From Geodermatophilaceae bacterium (GTDB taxonomy: Bacteria > Actinomycetota > Actinomycetes > Mycobacteriales > Geodermatophilaceae), in NCBI GenBank assembly GCA_013813215.1, contig JACCSC010000487.1, positions 1-5,931 of the forward strand: a DNA stretch of 5,931 nt, written 5' to 3'. Positions 1 to 5,128 of the stretch are shown piece after piece. The notes beneath the pieces are model-generated. The model searched no databases. It was not told where the DNA came from and was given only the letters and a program-made list of their open reading frames with translations. Position numbers and translations under genes: made by a program. Position 1 is the first letter of the stretch; every line of letters starts with the position of its first letter.

Positions 1-57
1 GAACCCCTGACCCCCTCGATGCGAACGAGGTGCGCTACCGGACTGCGCCACAGCCCC
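1..57 (-). tRNA. tRNA-Ala (anticodon CGC), 3' end cut off by the window edge
   Basis: Read on the minus strand from 57 to 1, the sequence folds as a tRNA. It has a 5' acceptor strand GGGGCTG, then T8 and G9, and a D-arm GCGC with loop AGTCCGGTA closed by GCGC. The anticodon stem is CCTCG/CGAGG with a seven-base loop TTCGCAT, giving anticodon CGC (reads GCG, alanine). The variable loop is GGGTC, followed by T-stem strand AGGGG and the first bases of the T-loop (TTC) at position 1. The remaining T-arm, 3' acceptor strand and discriminator lie outside the window, so the G3:U70 alanine identity pair can be seen only on its G3 side. The gene lies 41 nt after the glpR stop on the same strand and may be partly read through from it. 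Confidence 0.93.
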
Positions 58-98
58 GGGGTGCTCCCGAGATCGTCGCCACGATACCGGACCGCGGG
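58..98 (-). promoter_or_regulatory. glpR-tRNA spacer with candidate tRNA promoter element
   Basis: On the minus strand the 41-nt spacer contains TATCGT (86-81), which fits the actinobacterial -10 pattern TANNNT. It lies 23 nt before the first base of the tRNA. I see no TTGACA-like -35 at the expected distance, so this is weak. The same bases form a small perfect inverted repeat, ATCGT-ggcg-ACGAT (85-72), which could instead be a minor hairpin after glpR. There is no T-run. Confidence 0.25.
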
Positions 99-806
99 TC
101 AGTCGCCGACCGCCCGCTTCCCGTGCCACTCCTCGAACGAGGCGAACTGCGGGTCGTCGTCGTCGATGCTCACCAGCTGCTCATCCAGCTGGTGAGCCCG
201 ACGAGGCGCGGTCGCCTTGTTGACGTACGTCGGGACCGGCACCGGATTCGGCGTCCAGCCGGACCGGGCCGGAGCCGGTTTGGCGGTCGGCACGCGCGGG
301 ATCGGGGCCGTCACGTCTGCGTCGGAGAACGTCGGCCGGCGGGTGGTGAACCGGCGCGAGGGCGGCCTCGGTCCACTCGGCCGCTCGGCGAAGCGCACGG
401 CCCGCCGGTCGCGGCGCTCGGCTTCCCGCTGCGCCTCCAGGCGCAGGTAGACGATGTACGCGAACACGATGAGGTCCAGCGCGATCTGCGCCGTCCAGAA
501 GTACGAGCGGTAGAAGATCGCAAGAACGGCCCACAGCACAGCGAGCCCGATGAGTCCGGCCAAGGTCCGGCGGCGACGGGCCACCACATCCGCCTCGACC
601 AGGGGGTCGCGCAACGGCCGTTTCAATTTCTCCAGGGCGCTCTCGGTCAGGCCGGCCTTCGTCCCCCGACGGTGGAGTACCCGCATGGTCGAGCCCATCC
701 CTTCGCTCGTCGCCGCCGCATCGGCACCGCCTCGGTGCAAGACCATGGGCACGAGTACGACGATCCACAGCCCGACCAGAACGGCCAGCAGGATCCCCGA
801 GCCCAT
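99..806 (-). CDS. glpR: GlpR/SepX: membrane receptor of gephyrin-like Glp, cell-division protein
   Basis: This 235-aa protein is an integral membrane component of the actinobacterial divisome, called GLPR in corynebacteria and SepX in Streptomyces. GLPR binds the gephyrin-like Glp, which contacts FtsZ. Hydrophobic segments lie at about residues 4-23, 82-99 and 104-121. A basic cytoplasmic loop (43-80) lies between the first two. After the third comes an Arg-rich stretch (122-157) and a long Pro-rich tail. The tail carries the family hallmark WTPNPVPVPTYV (184-195) followed by Lys/Arg, and ends in an acidic patch SIDDDDPQF (213-221) and an FEEW motif (224-227). The ATG at 806 is preceded by a strong GGGAGGGG ribosome site. 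The partner gene glp is on the same strand upstream, separated by an acetyltransferase gene and a toxin-antitoxin pair. It corresponds in position to Rv0996. The family call is strong; the exact function in this organism is inferred. Confidence 0.88.
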   Translation of the reverse strand: MGSGILLAVLVGLWIVVLVPMVLHRGGADAAATSEGMGSTMRVLHRRGTKAGLTESALEKLKRPLRDPLVEADVVARRRRTLAGLIGLAVLWAVLAIFYRSYFWTAQIALDLIVFAYIVYLRLEAQREAERRDRRAVRFAERPSGPRPPSRRFTTRRPTFSDADVTAPIPRVPTAKPAPARSGWTPNPVPVPTYVNKATAPRRAHQLDEQLVSIDDDDPQFASFEEWHGKRAVGD

Positions 807-848
807 TCGCCCCTCCCGTCACATCCGTCACGTACCGCGATCACGGTA
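807..848 (-). promoter_or_regulatory. glpR leader: candidate -10, 7-bp direct repeat and ribosome site
   Basis: On the minus strand TACCGT (848-843) matches the TANNNT -10 pattern and would give a leader of about 30 nt. No good -35 is visible. The leader holds a 7-bp direct repeat, GTGACGG, at 831-825 and 822-816 (period 9). The second copy runs into the Shine-Dalgarno sequence GGGAGG (817-812), which is well spaced for the ATG at 806. A separate glpR promoter is needed if transcription of the toxin-antitoxin pair stops before this point. The ribosome site is clear; the promoter is tentative. Confidence 0.4.
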
Positions 849-900
849 GGCGGGCAGGGCGGGACCGAAAGGGATGTACGCCGGTGTGTCGCGTGGATCC

Positions 901-946
901 GCCGCAACCGGCCTTCGACCGTCAGGCCGGTGCGCCGCCCTGCGGC
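901..946 (-). terminator. Hairpin at the end of vapC, possible terminator
   Basis: A perfect 7-bp GC-rich stem, ACCGGCC/GGCCGGT (907-913 with 925-931), encloses an 11-nt loop that contains the vapC stop codon. An outer pair GCCGCA/TGCGGC (901-906 with 941-946) could extend it with a 9-nt bulge on one side. No T-run follows, which is common for actinobacterial terminators but makes the call uncertain. The position, at the end of a small transcription unit and before the separately led glpR, fits a terminator. Confidence 0.4.
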
Positions 947-1368
947 ATCGCGTCCGGCGACCAGACGCTCAGACCGATCGCCCGTGCCGCGTCTGCCATG
1001 CGGGCGTCGTACGTGATCACGGCTGTGAGGGCGTCACCGGCCGTCTGCGCTGTAGCCAGGTGGATCGCGTCCAGGCTGCGCAAGGCCGAACCGGGACGGA
1101 GCCCCCCGGCCGCGACGAAGGTGTTCTCGATGGCCGGCCGGGTGAGGATGGCTTGGCCGGGGACGGGCAGGTTTCCAGTTGCGGCCGCCACGCCGTCGGC
1201 CAGGGTGGTCTCCCCTTTGGCGTGCAGGGCGCGCATGACCTCGGTGACGGCGAGCTGCGAGGTGAAGCACGCCGGCGCTTCCTCGCCGACCAGCACCGCG
1301 TGCAGCGCGGGAGATTCGGGCTCGGCGATCATCAACTTGACGATGGCGCTGGAGTCCAGATAGATCAC
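922..1368 (-). CDS. vapC: VapC-like PIN-domain toxin (type II toxin-antitoxin)
   Basis: This 148-aa PIN-domain protein is probably a metal-dependent endoribonuclease held inactive by the antitoxin encoded just upstream. The start is the GTG at 1368: the protein then begins M-IYLDSSAIVKL, the standard PIN opening. The GTG overlaps the antitoxin stop as GTGA and sits behind a GGAGGAG ribosome site embedded in the antitoxin's last codons. The acidic active-site residues are all present: D5 (YLDSSAIVKL), E43 (AVTEVMRAL), D100 (SLDAIHLATA) and D121 (ITYDARMADAA), with D126 also nearby. Length and motif spacing are normal for VapC, and the gene looks intact. VapC toxins usually cut tRNA or rRNA, but the target cannot be deduced here. 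A longer reading frame open to 1506 has a low-complexity Arg/Gly-rich N-terminus and is not the real start. Confidence 0.9.
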   Translation of the reverse strand: MIYLDSSAIVKLMIAEPESPALHAVLVGEEAPACFTSQLAVTEVMRALHAKGETTLADGVAAATGNLPVPGQAILTRPAIENTFVAAGGLRPGSALRSLDAIHLATAQTAGDALTAVITYDARMADAARAIGLSVWSPDAMPQGGAPA

Positions 1369-1652
1369 CGCTCCTCCTCCCGAAGCTCCGCGAGCGCGTC
1401 GGAGAGTGTTCCGCCCACTCGGGCGGGATGCGGCGCGGCGTCCGCGCGGCGGCGGTAGCGAGGATCGTCCGGATCCCCCCCTTGCTCTCGCACCCACGAC
1501 CGCCACAAGCGCTCGGCCGGACTGAGCGGGACGATGCGCGCCACCTCCACGCCACCGCGTGTGATGATCATGGACGATGCCGACGCTTCGAGCTCGCGCA
1601 GAACTGCGGGGGTCTCCCGCTGCAACCGCCGAACAGTGATGGTCCTGCCCAT
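1365..1652 (-). CDS. vapB: Phd/YefM-type antitoxin of the vapBC pair
   Basis: This 95-aa antitoxin is partner of the PIN toxin that follows. The N-terminal half (about 1-45) matches the Phd/YefM DNA-binding fold: TITVRRLQRETPAVLREL at 4-21, then MIITRGGVEVARIVPLSP at 28-45 with the typical 'ITRxGxxVARIVP' strand. The C-terminal half is polar and charged (RYRRRADAAPHP at 66-77, ending LAELREEER), as expected for the flexible toxin-binding tail. ATG 1652 is chosen because homologues begin right before the 'TITVRR' strand and because a -10-like TAGAGT lies 7 nt upstream. An in-frame ATG at 1682 would add ten poorly conserved residues. The stop overlaps the toxin GTG by 4 nt, so the genes are translationally coupled. 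Pairs of this type usually repress their own promoter. Confidence 0.85.
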   Translation of the reverse strand: MGRTITVRRLQRETPAVLRELEASASSMIITRGGVEVARIVPLSPAERLWRSWVREQGGDPDDPRYRRRADAAPHPARVGGTLSDALAELREEER

Positions 1653-1701
1653 GCTCGACACTCTAGGCTGCTTGTCGAACATATCGCCGGCAACGTCGAG
1701 C
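1653..1701 (-). promoter_or_regulatory. vapBC promoter/operator candidate (leaderless -10 and inverted repeat)
   Basis: On the minus strand TAGAGT (1665-1660) fits the TANNNT -10 pattern and ends 7 nt before the ATG at 1652, the geometry of a leaderless actinobacterial transcript; no Shine-Dalgarno is seen. A perfect 7-bp inverted repeat, GCTCGAC (1653-1659) with GTCGAGC (1695-1701), flanks the element. A third related site, TTGTCGAAC (1672-1680), lies between them. The three TCGA cores start at 1655, 1675 and 1696, so they are 20 and 21 bp apart, on one face of the helix. This suits autoregulation by the antitoxin or antitoxin-toxin complex. The operator role is inferred. Confidence 0.45.
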
Positions 1702-1712
1702 GCCCGGTAGGT

Positions 1713-2315
1713 CTACGCCGGCCGGACCCGGGCCAGCATCCCGCCGGGAACGTCCTCGATGGTCAAGGCGAAGCCCATGTGGTCCCGGTAGGCGCCGTCG
1801 ATATCCAGGTAGCGCAGGTAGTTCGCCTCGTGCCGGAAGCCCAGCTTGGCGACCACCCGCCGGCTGGCGTCGTTCTCCGGCCGGATGTCGGCCTGCACAC
1901 GGTGCAACCCCACCGCGGCGAAGCAGTGGTCCACCGCGAGCGCCAGCGCCACCGGCATCACCCCTCGCCCGGCGTGCCCCTGATCCACCCAGTAGCCGAC
2001 GTGGGCAGAGCGCAGTACCCCGCGGCTGATGTTCGACACCGTCAGCTGGCCGACGAGCGCTTCGTCGTACACGATCCCGAACGGCAGCGTGGTCCCGTAC
2101 CGCGCCTGCTGCCGGACCGCGCGCAACATCGACCGGTACGCCGAGCGCGTGTGCCGCTCCCGCCAGCCGTACGGCGAGGAGGGCTCCCACCGCGTCAACC
2201 ACGCCTCGTTCGACATCCGCAGCTCGCTCCACCGTGCGGCGTCACGAAAACGCAAGGGACGCAACGCAACTCGGCCATACACCAGCCGCGCGGGCCAGCC
2301 GGGATGGCCGGGCAT
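1713..2315 (-). CDS. rimJ: RimJ-like GNAT family N-acetyltransferase
   Basis: This 200-aa single-domain GNAT enzyme transfers acetyl from acetyl-CoA to an amine, by family resemblance a protein N-terminus. The N-terminal part shows the RimJ/RimL pattern, VALRPLRFRDAARWSELR (16-33) and WLTRWEP (39-45). The acetyl-CoA motif A is VGYWVDQGHAGRGVMPVALA (106-125). Motif B is RPENDASRRVVAKLGF (145-160), the 'N-xx-S-xxx-xxK-LGF' signature. The ATG shares its A with the stop of glp (TGATG, 1-nt overlap) and has no clear ribosome site of its own, so translation is probably coupled to glp. In M. tuberculosis the same position is held by Rv0995 (rimJ). Its constant neighbourhood with glp suggests a target linked to Glp or the division machinery, but that is inference; true ribosomal-protein acetylation is not shown. 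Confidence 0.85.
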   Translation of the reverse strand: MPGHPGWPARLVYGRVALRPLRFRDAARWSELRMSNEAWLTRWEPSSPYGWRERHTRSAYRSMLRAVRQQARYGTTLPFGIVYDEALVGQLTVSNISRGVLRSAHVGYWVDQGHAGRGVMPVALALAVDHCFAAVGLHRVQADIRPENDASRRVVAKLGFRHEANYLRYLDIDGAYRDHMGFALTIEDVPGGMLARVRPA

Positions 2316-3538
2316 CAGGTCGTGATGAGCAGCGGCATCGCCGTGACCGGGTCACCGGCGGCCACGTGCGTCGCGTCCTCCCCGAGCACGATGAGGCAGT
2401 TCGCCTGGGCCATCCCGTGCAACAGGTGAGTTCCGGTGTCTCCCACCGGTTCCGCGATGTAGCCACCGTCGGGGTGGCGGTAGATCCGACCTTGTCGGTA
2501 GTGCCGCCGCCCCGCCGGCGAGTCGAGGTCGGCGCCCGAAATCGCCTGGACCGTACGCCGGAACAGCTGCCGCTTGCCCAACATGAGCCGGATCGCCGGC
2601 CGGGCGAACACCTCGAAGCTCACCAGGGCGCTCACCGGATCGCCGGGCACGCACAGGGTCGGCACGTTCCGGACCCCGAGCCGCCCGAAGCCTTGCGCCG
2701 CAGCCGGACTCATCGCGATCCGCGCGAAGTCCATGTCCCCCAGCTCGCCCAACACCTCCTGCACGACATCGAAGGATCCGGTCCCGAACCCGCCACTGAT
2801 CACCAACAGGTCGCCGCGCAGCAGCTGGCTCTCCATCGTCTCCAGGAGCCGGCGCTTGTCGCTGGACACGATGCCCGCGCGATACACCTCCGCTCCCGCG
2901 TCCCGGGCCGCCGCGGCCAGCGCGTAGCTGTTCACGTCGGCCATCTCGCCCACCCCGGGAGTGATCCCCACGTCGACCAGCTCGTCGCCGGTGGACACCA
3001 CCACTACCCGCGGGCGGGGCCGGACGTGGATCCGCTCCCGCCCCACCGCCGCCAGCAACCCCACTTGGGCCGGGCCGATCGGCGTACCCACCGACACCGC
3101 GGTCTCCCCCGGTGCCACGTCCTCGGCGATGCGCCGGATGAACGACCACTGCGGCGCCGACCGGTTGATGGCCACCCGCGCCACACCCCGGTCGGTCCAG
3201 GACATCGGGATCACCAGGTCCGCGCCGGCGGGCAGGATCGCCCCGGGCGTGACCCGGATCGCCATTCCCGCGGCGATCGAGGCGACCACCCGAGCCCCCG
3301 CGTCCGCCTCGCCGACCACTGCGAGCATCGCCGGATCTTCGGGAGTCGCCGTGTCGACGTCGGCGCTGCGGACGGCGTACCCCTCGATGCCGATCTGGTC
3401 GAACGACGGCAGCGCGACGTCGGAGACGATCTCCTCGGCGCAGAGCAAGCCCTGCGCGTCGAGCAGGGCAAGCTCGATGGAGTCCGGCTGCGGGACGCTG
3501 GCCAGGATCCGATCGATGTGCTCCTCGACGGATCTCAC
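2315..3538 (-). CDS. glp: Glp: gephyrin-like MoeA-family protein, division scaffold
   Basis: This 407-aa protein has the MoeA/gephyrin E-domain fold and normal length. It is an orthologue by sequence and synteny of the corynebacterial Glp and M. tuberculosis MoeA1 (Rv0994). Glp binds FtsZ and the membrane receptor GlpR and coordinates septation with polar growth. The GTG at 3538 is chosen because it gives MRSVEEHIDRIL, the family start. It begins 16 nt after galU. Retained family motifs are STGDELVDVG (182-191), DVNSYAL (201-207) and SGGFGTGSFD (248-257, D257 kept). Changed motifs are the usual DGYA, here EGYA (52-55); the usual KPG, here SPA (277-279); and the usual PGNPVS, here PGDPVS (298-303). 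These changes at molybdotransferase positions suggest a weak or absent role in molybdenum cofactor synthesis, and no other cofactor gene is nearby. The next gene overlaps it by 1 nt. Confidence 0.88.
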   Translation of the reverse strand: MRSVEEHIDRILASVPQPDSIELALLDAQGLLCAEEIVSDVALPSFDQIGIEGYAVRSADVDTATPEDPAMLAVVGEADAGARVVASIAAGMAIRVTPGAILPAGADLVIPMSWTDRGVARVAINRSAPQWSFIRRIAEDVAPGETAVSVGTPIGPAQVGLLAAVGRERIHVRPRPRVVVVSTGDELVDVGITPGVGEMADVNSYALAAAARDAGAEVYRAGIVSSDKRRLLETMESQLLRGDLLVISGGFGTGSFDVVQEVLGELGDMDFARIAMSPAAAQGFGRLGVRNVPTLCVPGDPVSALVSFEVFARPAIRLMLGKRQLFRRTVQAISGADLDSPAGRRHYRQGRIYRHPDGGYIAEPVGDTGTHLLHGMAQANCLIVLGEDATHVAAGDPVTAMPLLITT

Positions 3539-3554
3539 CGGGACGCCATGTAGC

Positions 3555-4469
3555 TCACGCGCCGCCGGCCACGAAACCGTCCAGCCAGGTCCGGAAGTCC
3601 GGCCCGATGTCGTCGCGCTCGACGGCCAGCCGCACGATCGCCTTGAGGTAGTCCAGCCGGTCACCGGTGTCGTACCGCCGGCCGCGGAAGACCACACCGT
3701 GCACGGGCTCGCCGCGCCGGATCAGCGCCCGGATACCGTCGGTCAGCTGGATCTCGCCGCCCGCGCCAGGCCCCGTCTCACGCAGGGCGTCGAAGATGGT
3801 CGGCGACAAGACGTACCGGCCGATGACCGCCAGGTTGCTCGGGGCGACGTCGGCCGAAGGCTTCTCCACCAGGTCGGTCAGGGACCAGACATCGTCCTCA
3901 CTGGTCGCCTCGACCGACGCGCAACCGTACTTCGAGATCTCCGAGCGGGGCACCTCCAGCAAAGCGACCACGCTGCCGCCGCGGCCGACCTGCACGTCGA
4001 GCATCCGCTCCAGCAGCCGGTCCCGGTCGTCGATCAGGTCGTCGCCGAGCAGGACGGCGAACGTCTCGTCGCCGACGAAGGATGCCGCCTGTAGCACCGC
4101 GTGCCCCAGGCCCTGCGGATCCCCCTGCCGCACGAAGTGCATCTGAGCGAGCTGACTGGAGTGCCGGACTGCCGAGAGCCGAGCGGCGTCGCCCTTCTTC
4201 TCCAGTGCGGCCTCGAGTTCGGGCTGGCGGTCGAAGTGCTCGGCAATGGCCTCCTTGCCGCGACCGGTCACCATCAGCAGCTCGCTGAGCCCCGCCCGGA
4301 CGGCCTCCTCGACGATGTACTGCAGCGCGGGCTTGTCCACGACCGGCAGCAGTTCCTTCGGAACGGCCTTGGTCGCGGGCAGGAAGCGAGTTCCCAGCCC
4401 GGCCACGGGTACCACGGCCTTGCGGGCCGCCGCGGGCCGGCTGGCGTCCGGACGGGCAGCCTGCGTCAT
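3555..4469 (-). CDS. galU: UTP-glucose-1-phosphate uridylyltransferase
   Basis: This 304-aa cytoplasmic enzyme makes UDP-glucose and pyrophosphate from UTP and glucose-1-phosphate, feeding cell-wall glycans, trehalose and other glucosyl polymers. The nucleotide-binding signature is PVAGLGTRFLPATKAVPKE (21-39), followed by LLPVVDKP (40-47). Other family landmarks are QGLGHAV (119-125), LGDD (141-144), VEKP (201-204), GGEIQLTD (237-244) and YDTGDRLDYLKA (266-277). Length is typical. Residues 2-17 form a variable Ala/Arg-rich extension. ATG 4469 is preferred because a TAAGGT -10-like element ends exactly 7 nt upstream; a GTG at 4478 would add three residues but overlaps that element. It is first in the probable galU-glp-rimJ transcript and divergent from the cyclo-ligase gene. 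No active-site loss is visible. Confidence 0.95.
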   Translation of the reverse strand: MTQAARPDASRPAAARKAVVPVAGLGTRFLPATKAVPKELLPVVDKPALQYIVEEAVRAGLSELLMVTGRGKEAIAEHFDRQPELEAALEKKGDAARLSAVRHSSQLAQMHFVRQGDPQGLGHAVLQAASFVGDETFAVLLGDDLIDDRDRLLERMLDVQVGRGGSVVALLEVPRSEISKYGCASVEATSEDDVWSLTDLVEKPSADVAPSNLAVIGRYVLSPTIFDALRETGPGAGGEIQLTDGIRALIRRGEPVHGVVFRGRRYDTGDRLDYLKAIVRLAVERDDIGPDFRTWLDGFVAGGA

Positions 4470-4518
4470 ACGGCGCACCTTAGCCGGGCCGTGCGGAGGG
4501 GATCGGTACGGCGCACCT
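4469..4518. repeat. 12-bp perfect direct repeat in the divergent promoter region
   Basis: TACGGCGCACCT occurs at 4469-4480 and again at 4507-4518 on the plus strand, 38 bp apart start to start. The first copy covers the galU -10 region and start. The second ends at the first T of the cyclo-ligase -10 element. It may be a binding site used twice or a small local duplication of the galU promoter. A 12-bp perfect repeat within 50 bp is unlikely by chance, even at this GC content. Confidence 0.55.
4470..4482 (-). promoter_or_regulatory. galU promoter -10, leaderless type
   Basis: On the minus strand TAAGGT (4482-4477) matches TANNNT and is followed by 7 nt (gcgccgt) and then the ATG at 4469. No Shine-Dalgarno fits. 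This is the spacing expected when transcription starts at the A of the start codon. There is no recognisable TTGACA-like -35 17-18 bp upstream. The element overlaps one copy of a 12-bp direct repeat. Confidence 0.5.
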
Positions 4519-4528
4519 ACAGTGCAGC
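4518..4528 (+). promoter_or_regulatory. cyclo-ligase gene promoter -10, leaderless type
   Basis: TACAGT (4518-4523) matches TANNNT and is followed by only 5 nt (gcagc) before the GTG at 4529, so the transcript should begin at or very near the start codon. There is no ribosome site upstream of the GTG and no clear -35. The expected -35 zones of this promoter and of the opposed galU promoter overlap at roughly 4494-4505. Confidence 0.45.
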
Positions 4529-5128
4529 GTGCCCAGAGACCAGTCCGCGGTGGAGGGCAAGCAGGCGGTACGTCGGCGTCTGCTCGCCCGGCGGGCCGCC
4601 ATCGACGACCTCGATGCCGTAGCGGCAGAGTTGAGCCGTCATGTCCTGGCCCAGCCCTGGGCGATCGCCGGCAGCTGCGTCGCGGCGTACGTCCCGGTCG
4701 GCTCGGAACCGGGTTCGGTCGGCCTGCTCGACCAGTTGCGGTCCCGCGGCGTACGCATCCTGCTTCCCATCGTGGCCGGCCGCGAACTCGACTGGGCGGC
4801 GTACGACGCAGCCCTCCGGCCCGGCCCCTGGGAGCTGATCGAACCGGCCGGTACGCCGCTGGGGATCGACGCCCTCGCCGACGCCGATGCCGTCCTGGTT
4901 CCGGCGGTCGCTGTGGACCGACGCGGCACCCGCCTCGGACGGGGAGCGGGCTTCTACGACCGCGCGCTGCGGCACGCCCGACCGGGTGCGCCGCTACTCG
5001 CCCTCCTGCACGACGGCGAACTGCTCGACGACGAGCTGCCGGCCGAATCGCACGACGTCCCGATGACCGGCGCCATCACGCCCGCGGACGGCATGGTCAG
5101 CCTGCGGTCGCCCGGACGAAGTCGATGA
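4529..5128 (+). CDS. 5-formyltetrahydrofolate cyclo-ligase (5,10-methenyl-THF synthetase)
   Basis: This 199-aa cytoplasmic enzyme uses ATP to convert 5-formyl-THF to 5,10-methenyl-THF, returning this storage folate to one-carbon metabolism (YgfA/MTHFS family). The N-terminal basic helix KQAVRRRLLARRAAI (11-25) matches the family 'K-xxLRxxLLxRR' start. The ATP/phosphate-binding signature is VPAVAVDRRGTRLGRGAGFY (124-143) followed by DR. Here the usual 'GYGGGFYD' reads GRGAGFYD. HDVPMTGAITPADG (175-188) matches the C-terminal 'xDxPVDxxxT' strand. Length is normal. The GTG start gives the right N-terminus and sits just after a -10-like element. It is divergent from galU, as Rv0992c is from Rv0993. 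Its last 32 nt overlap the convergent dehalogenase gene, so its C-terminal residues (about 190-199) are unlike the family and probably dispensable. Confidence 0.93.
   Translation: MPRDQSAVEGKQAVRRRLLARRAAIDDLDAVAAELSRHVLAQPWAIAGSCVAAYVPVGSEPGSVGLLDQLRSRGVRILLPIVAGRELDWAAYDAALRPGPWELIEPAGTPLGIDALADADAVLVPAVAVDRRGTRLGRGAGFYDRALRHARPGAPLLALLHDGELLDDELPAESHDVPMTGAITPADGMVSLRSPGRSR

Noticed and set aside
30..1016. Plus-strand open frame (328 aa) opposite glpR and vapC
   Set aside because: It starts inside the tRNA, is extremely Arg/Pro/His-rich, and is antisense to two supported genes.
1369..1506. N-terminal extension of the PIN toxin from a start at 1506
   Set aside because: The added 46 residues are Arg/Gly/Ser-rich and lie wholly inside the antitoxin gene in another frame; the GTG at 1368 with a GGAGGAG site gives the standard PIN start.
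1685..1722. Possible terminator after the acetyltransferase from two GCCGGC copies
   Set aside because: The stem is only 6 bp with a 25-nt loop, no T-run follows, and GCCGGC is common in this DNA.
2234..3553. Long plus-strand open frame (439 aa) opposite glp
   Set aside because: Composition is His/Arg/Pro/Asp-rich with no family resemblance; it is the antisense shadow of the well-supported glp gene in GC-rich DNA.
3539..3697. N-terminal extension of Glp from a start at 3697
   Set aside because: The 53 added residues overlap the 3' end of galU out of frame and have no MoeA similarity; family members begin at MRSVEEH.
2961..4094. Long plus-strand open frame (377 aa) across glp and galU
   Set aside because: It spans two recognised genes on the other strand, is rich in Ser/Thr/Arg/Pro, and shows no motif; a shadow frame.
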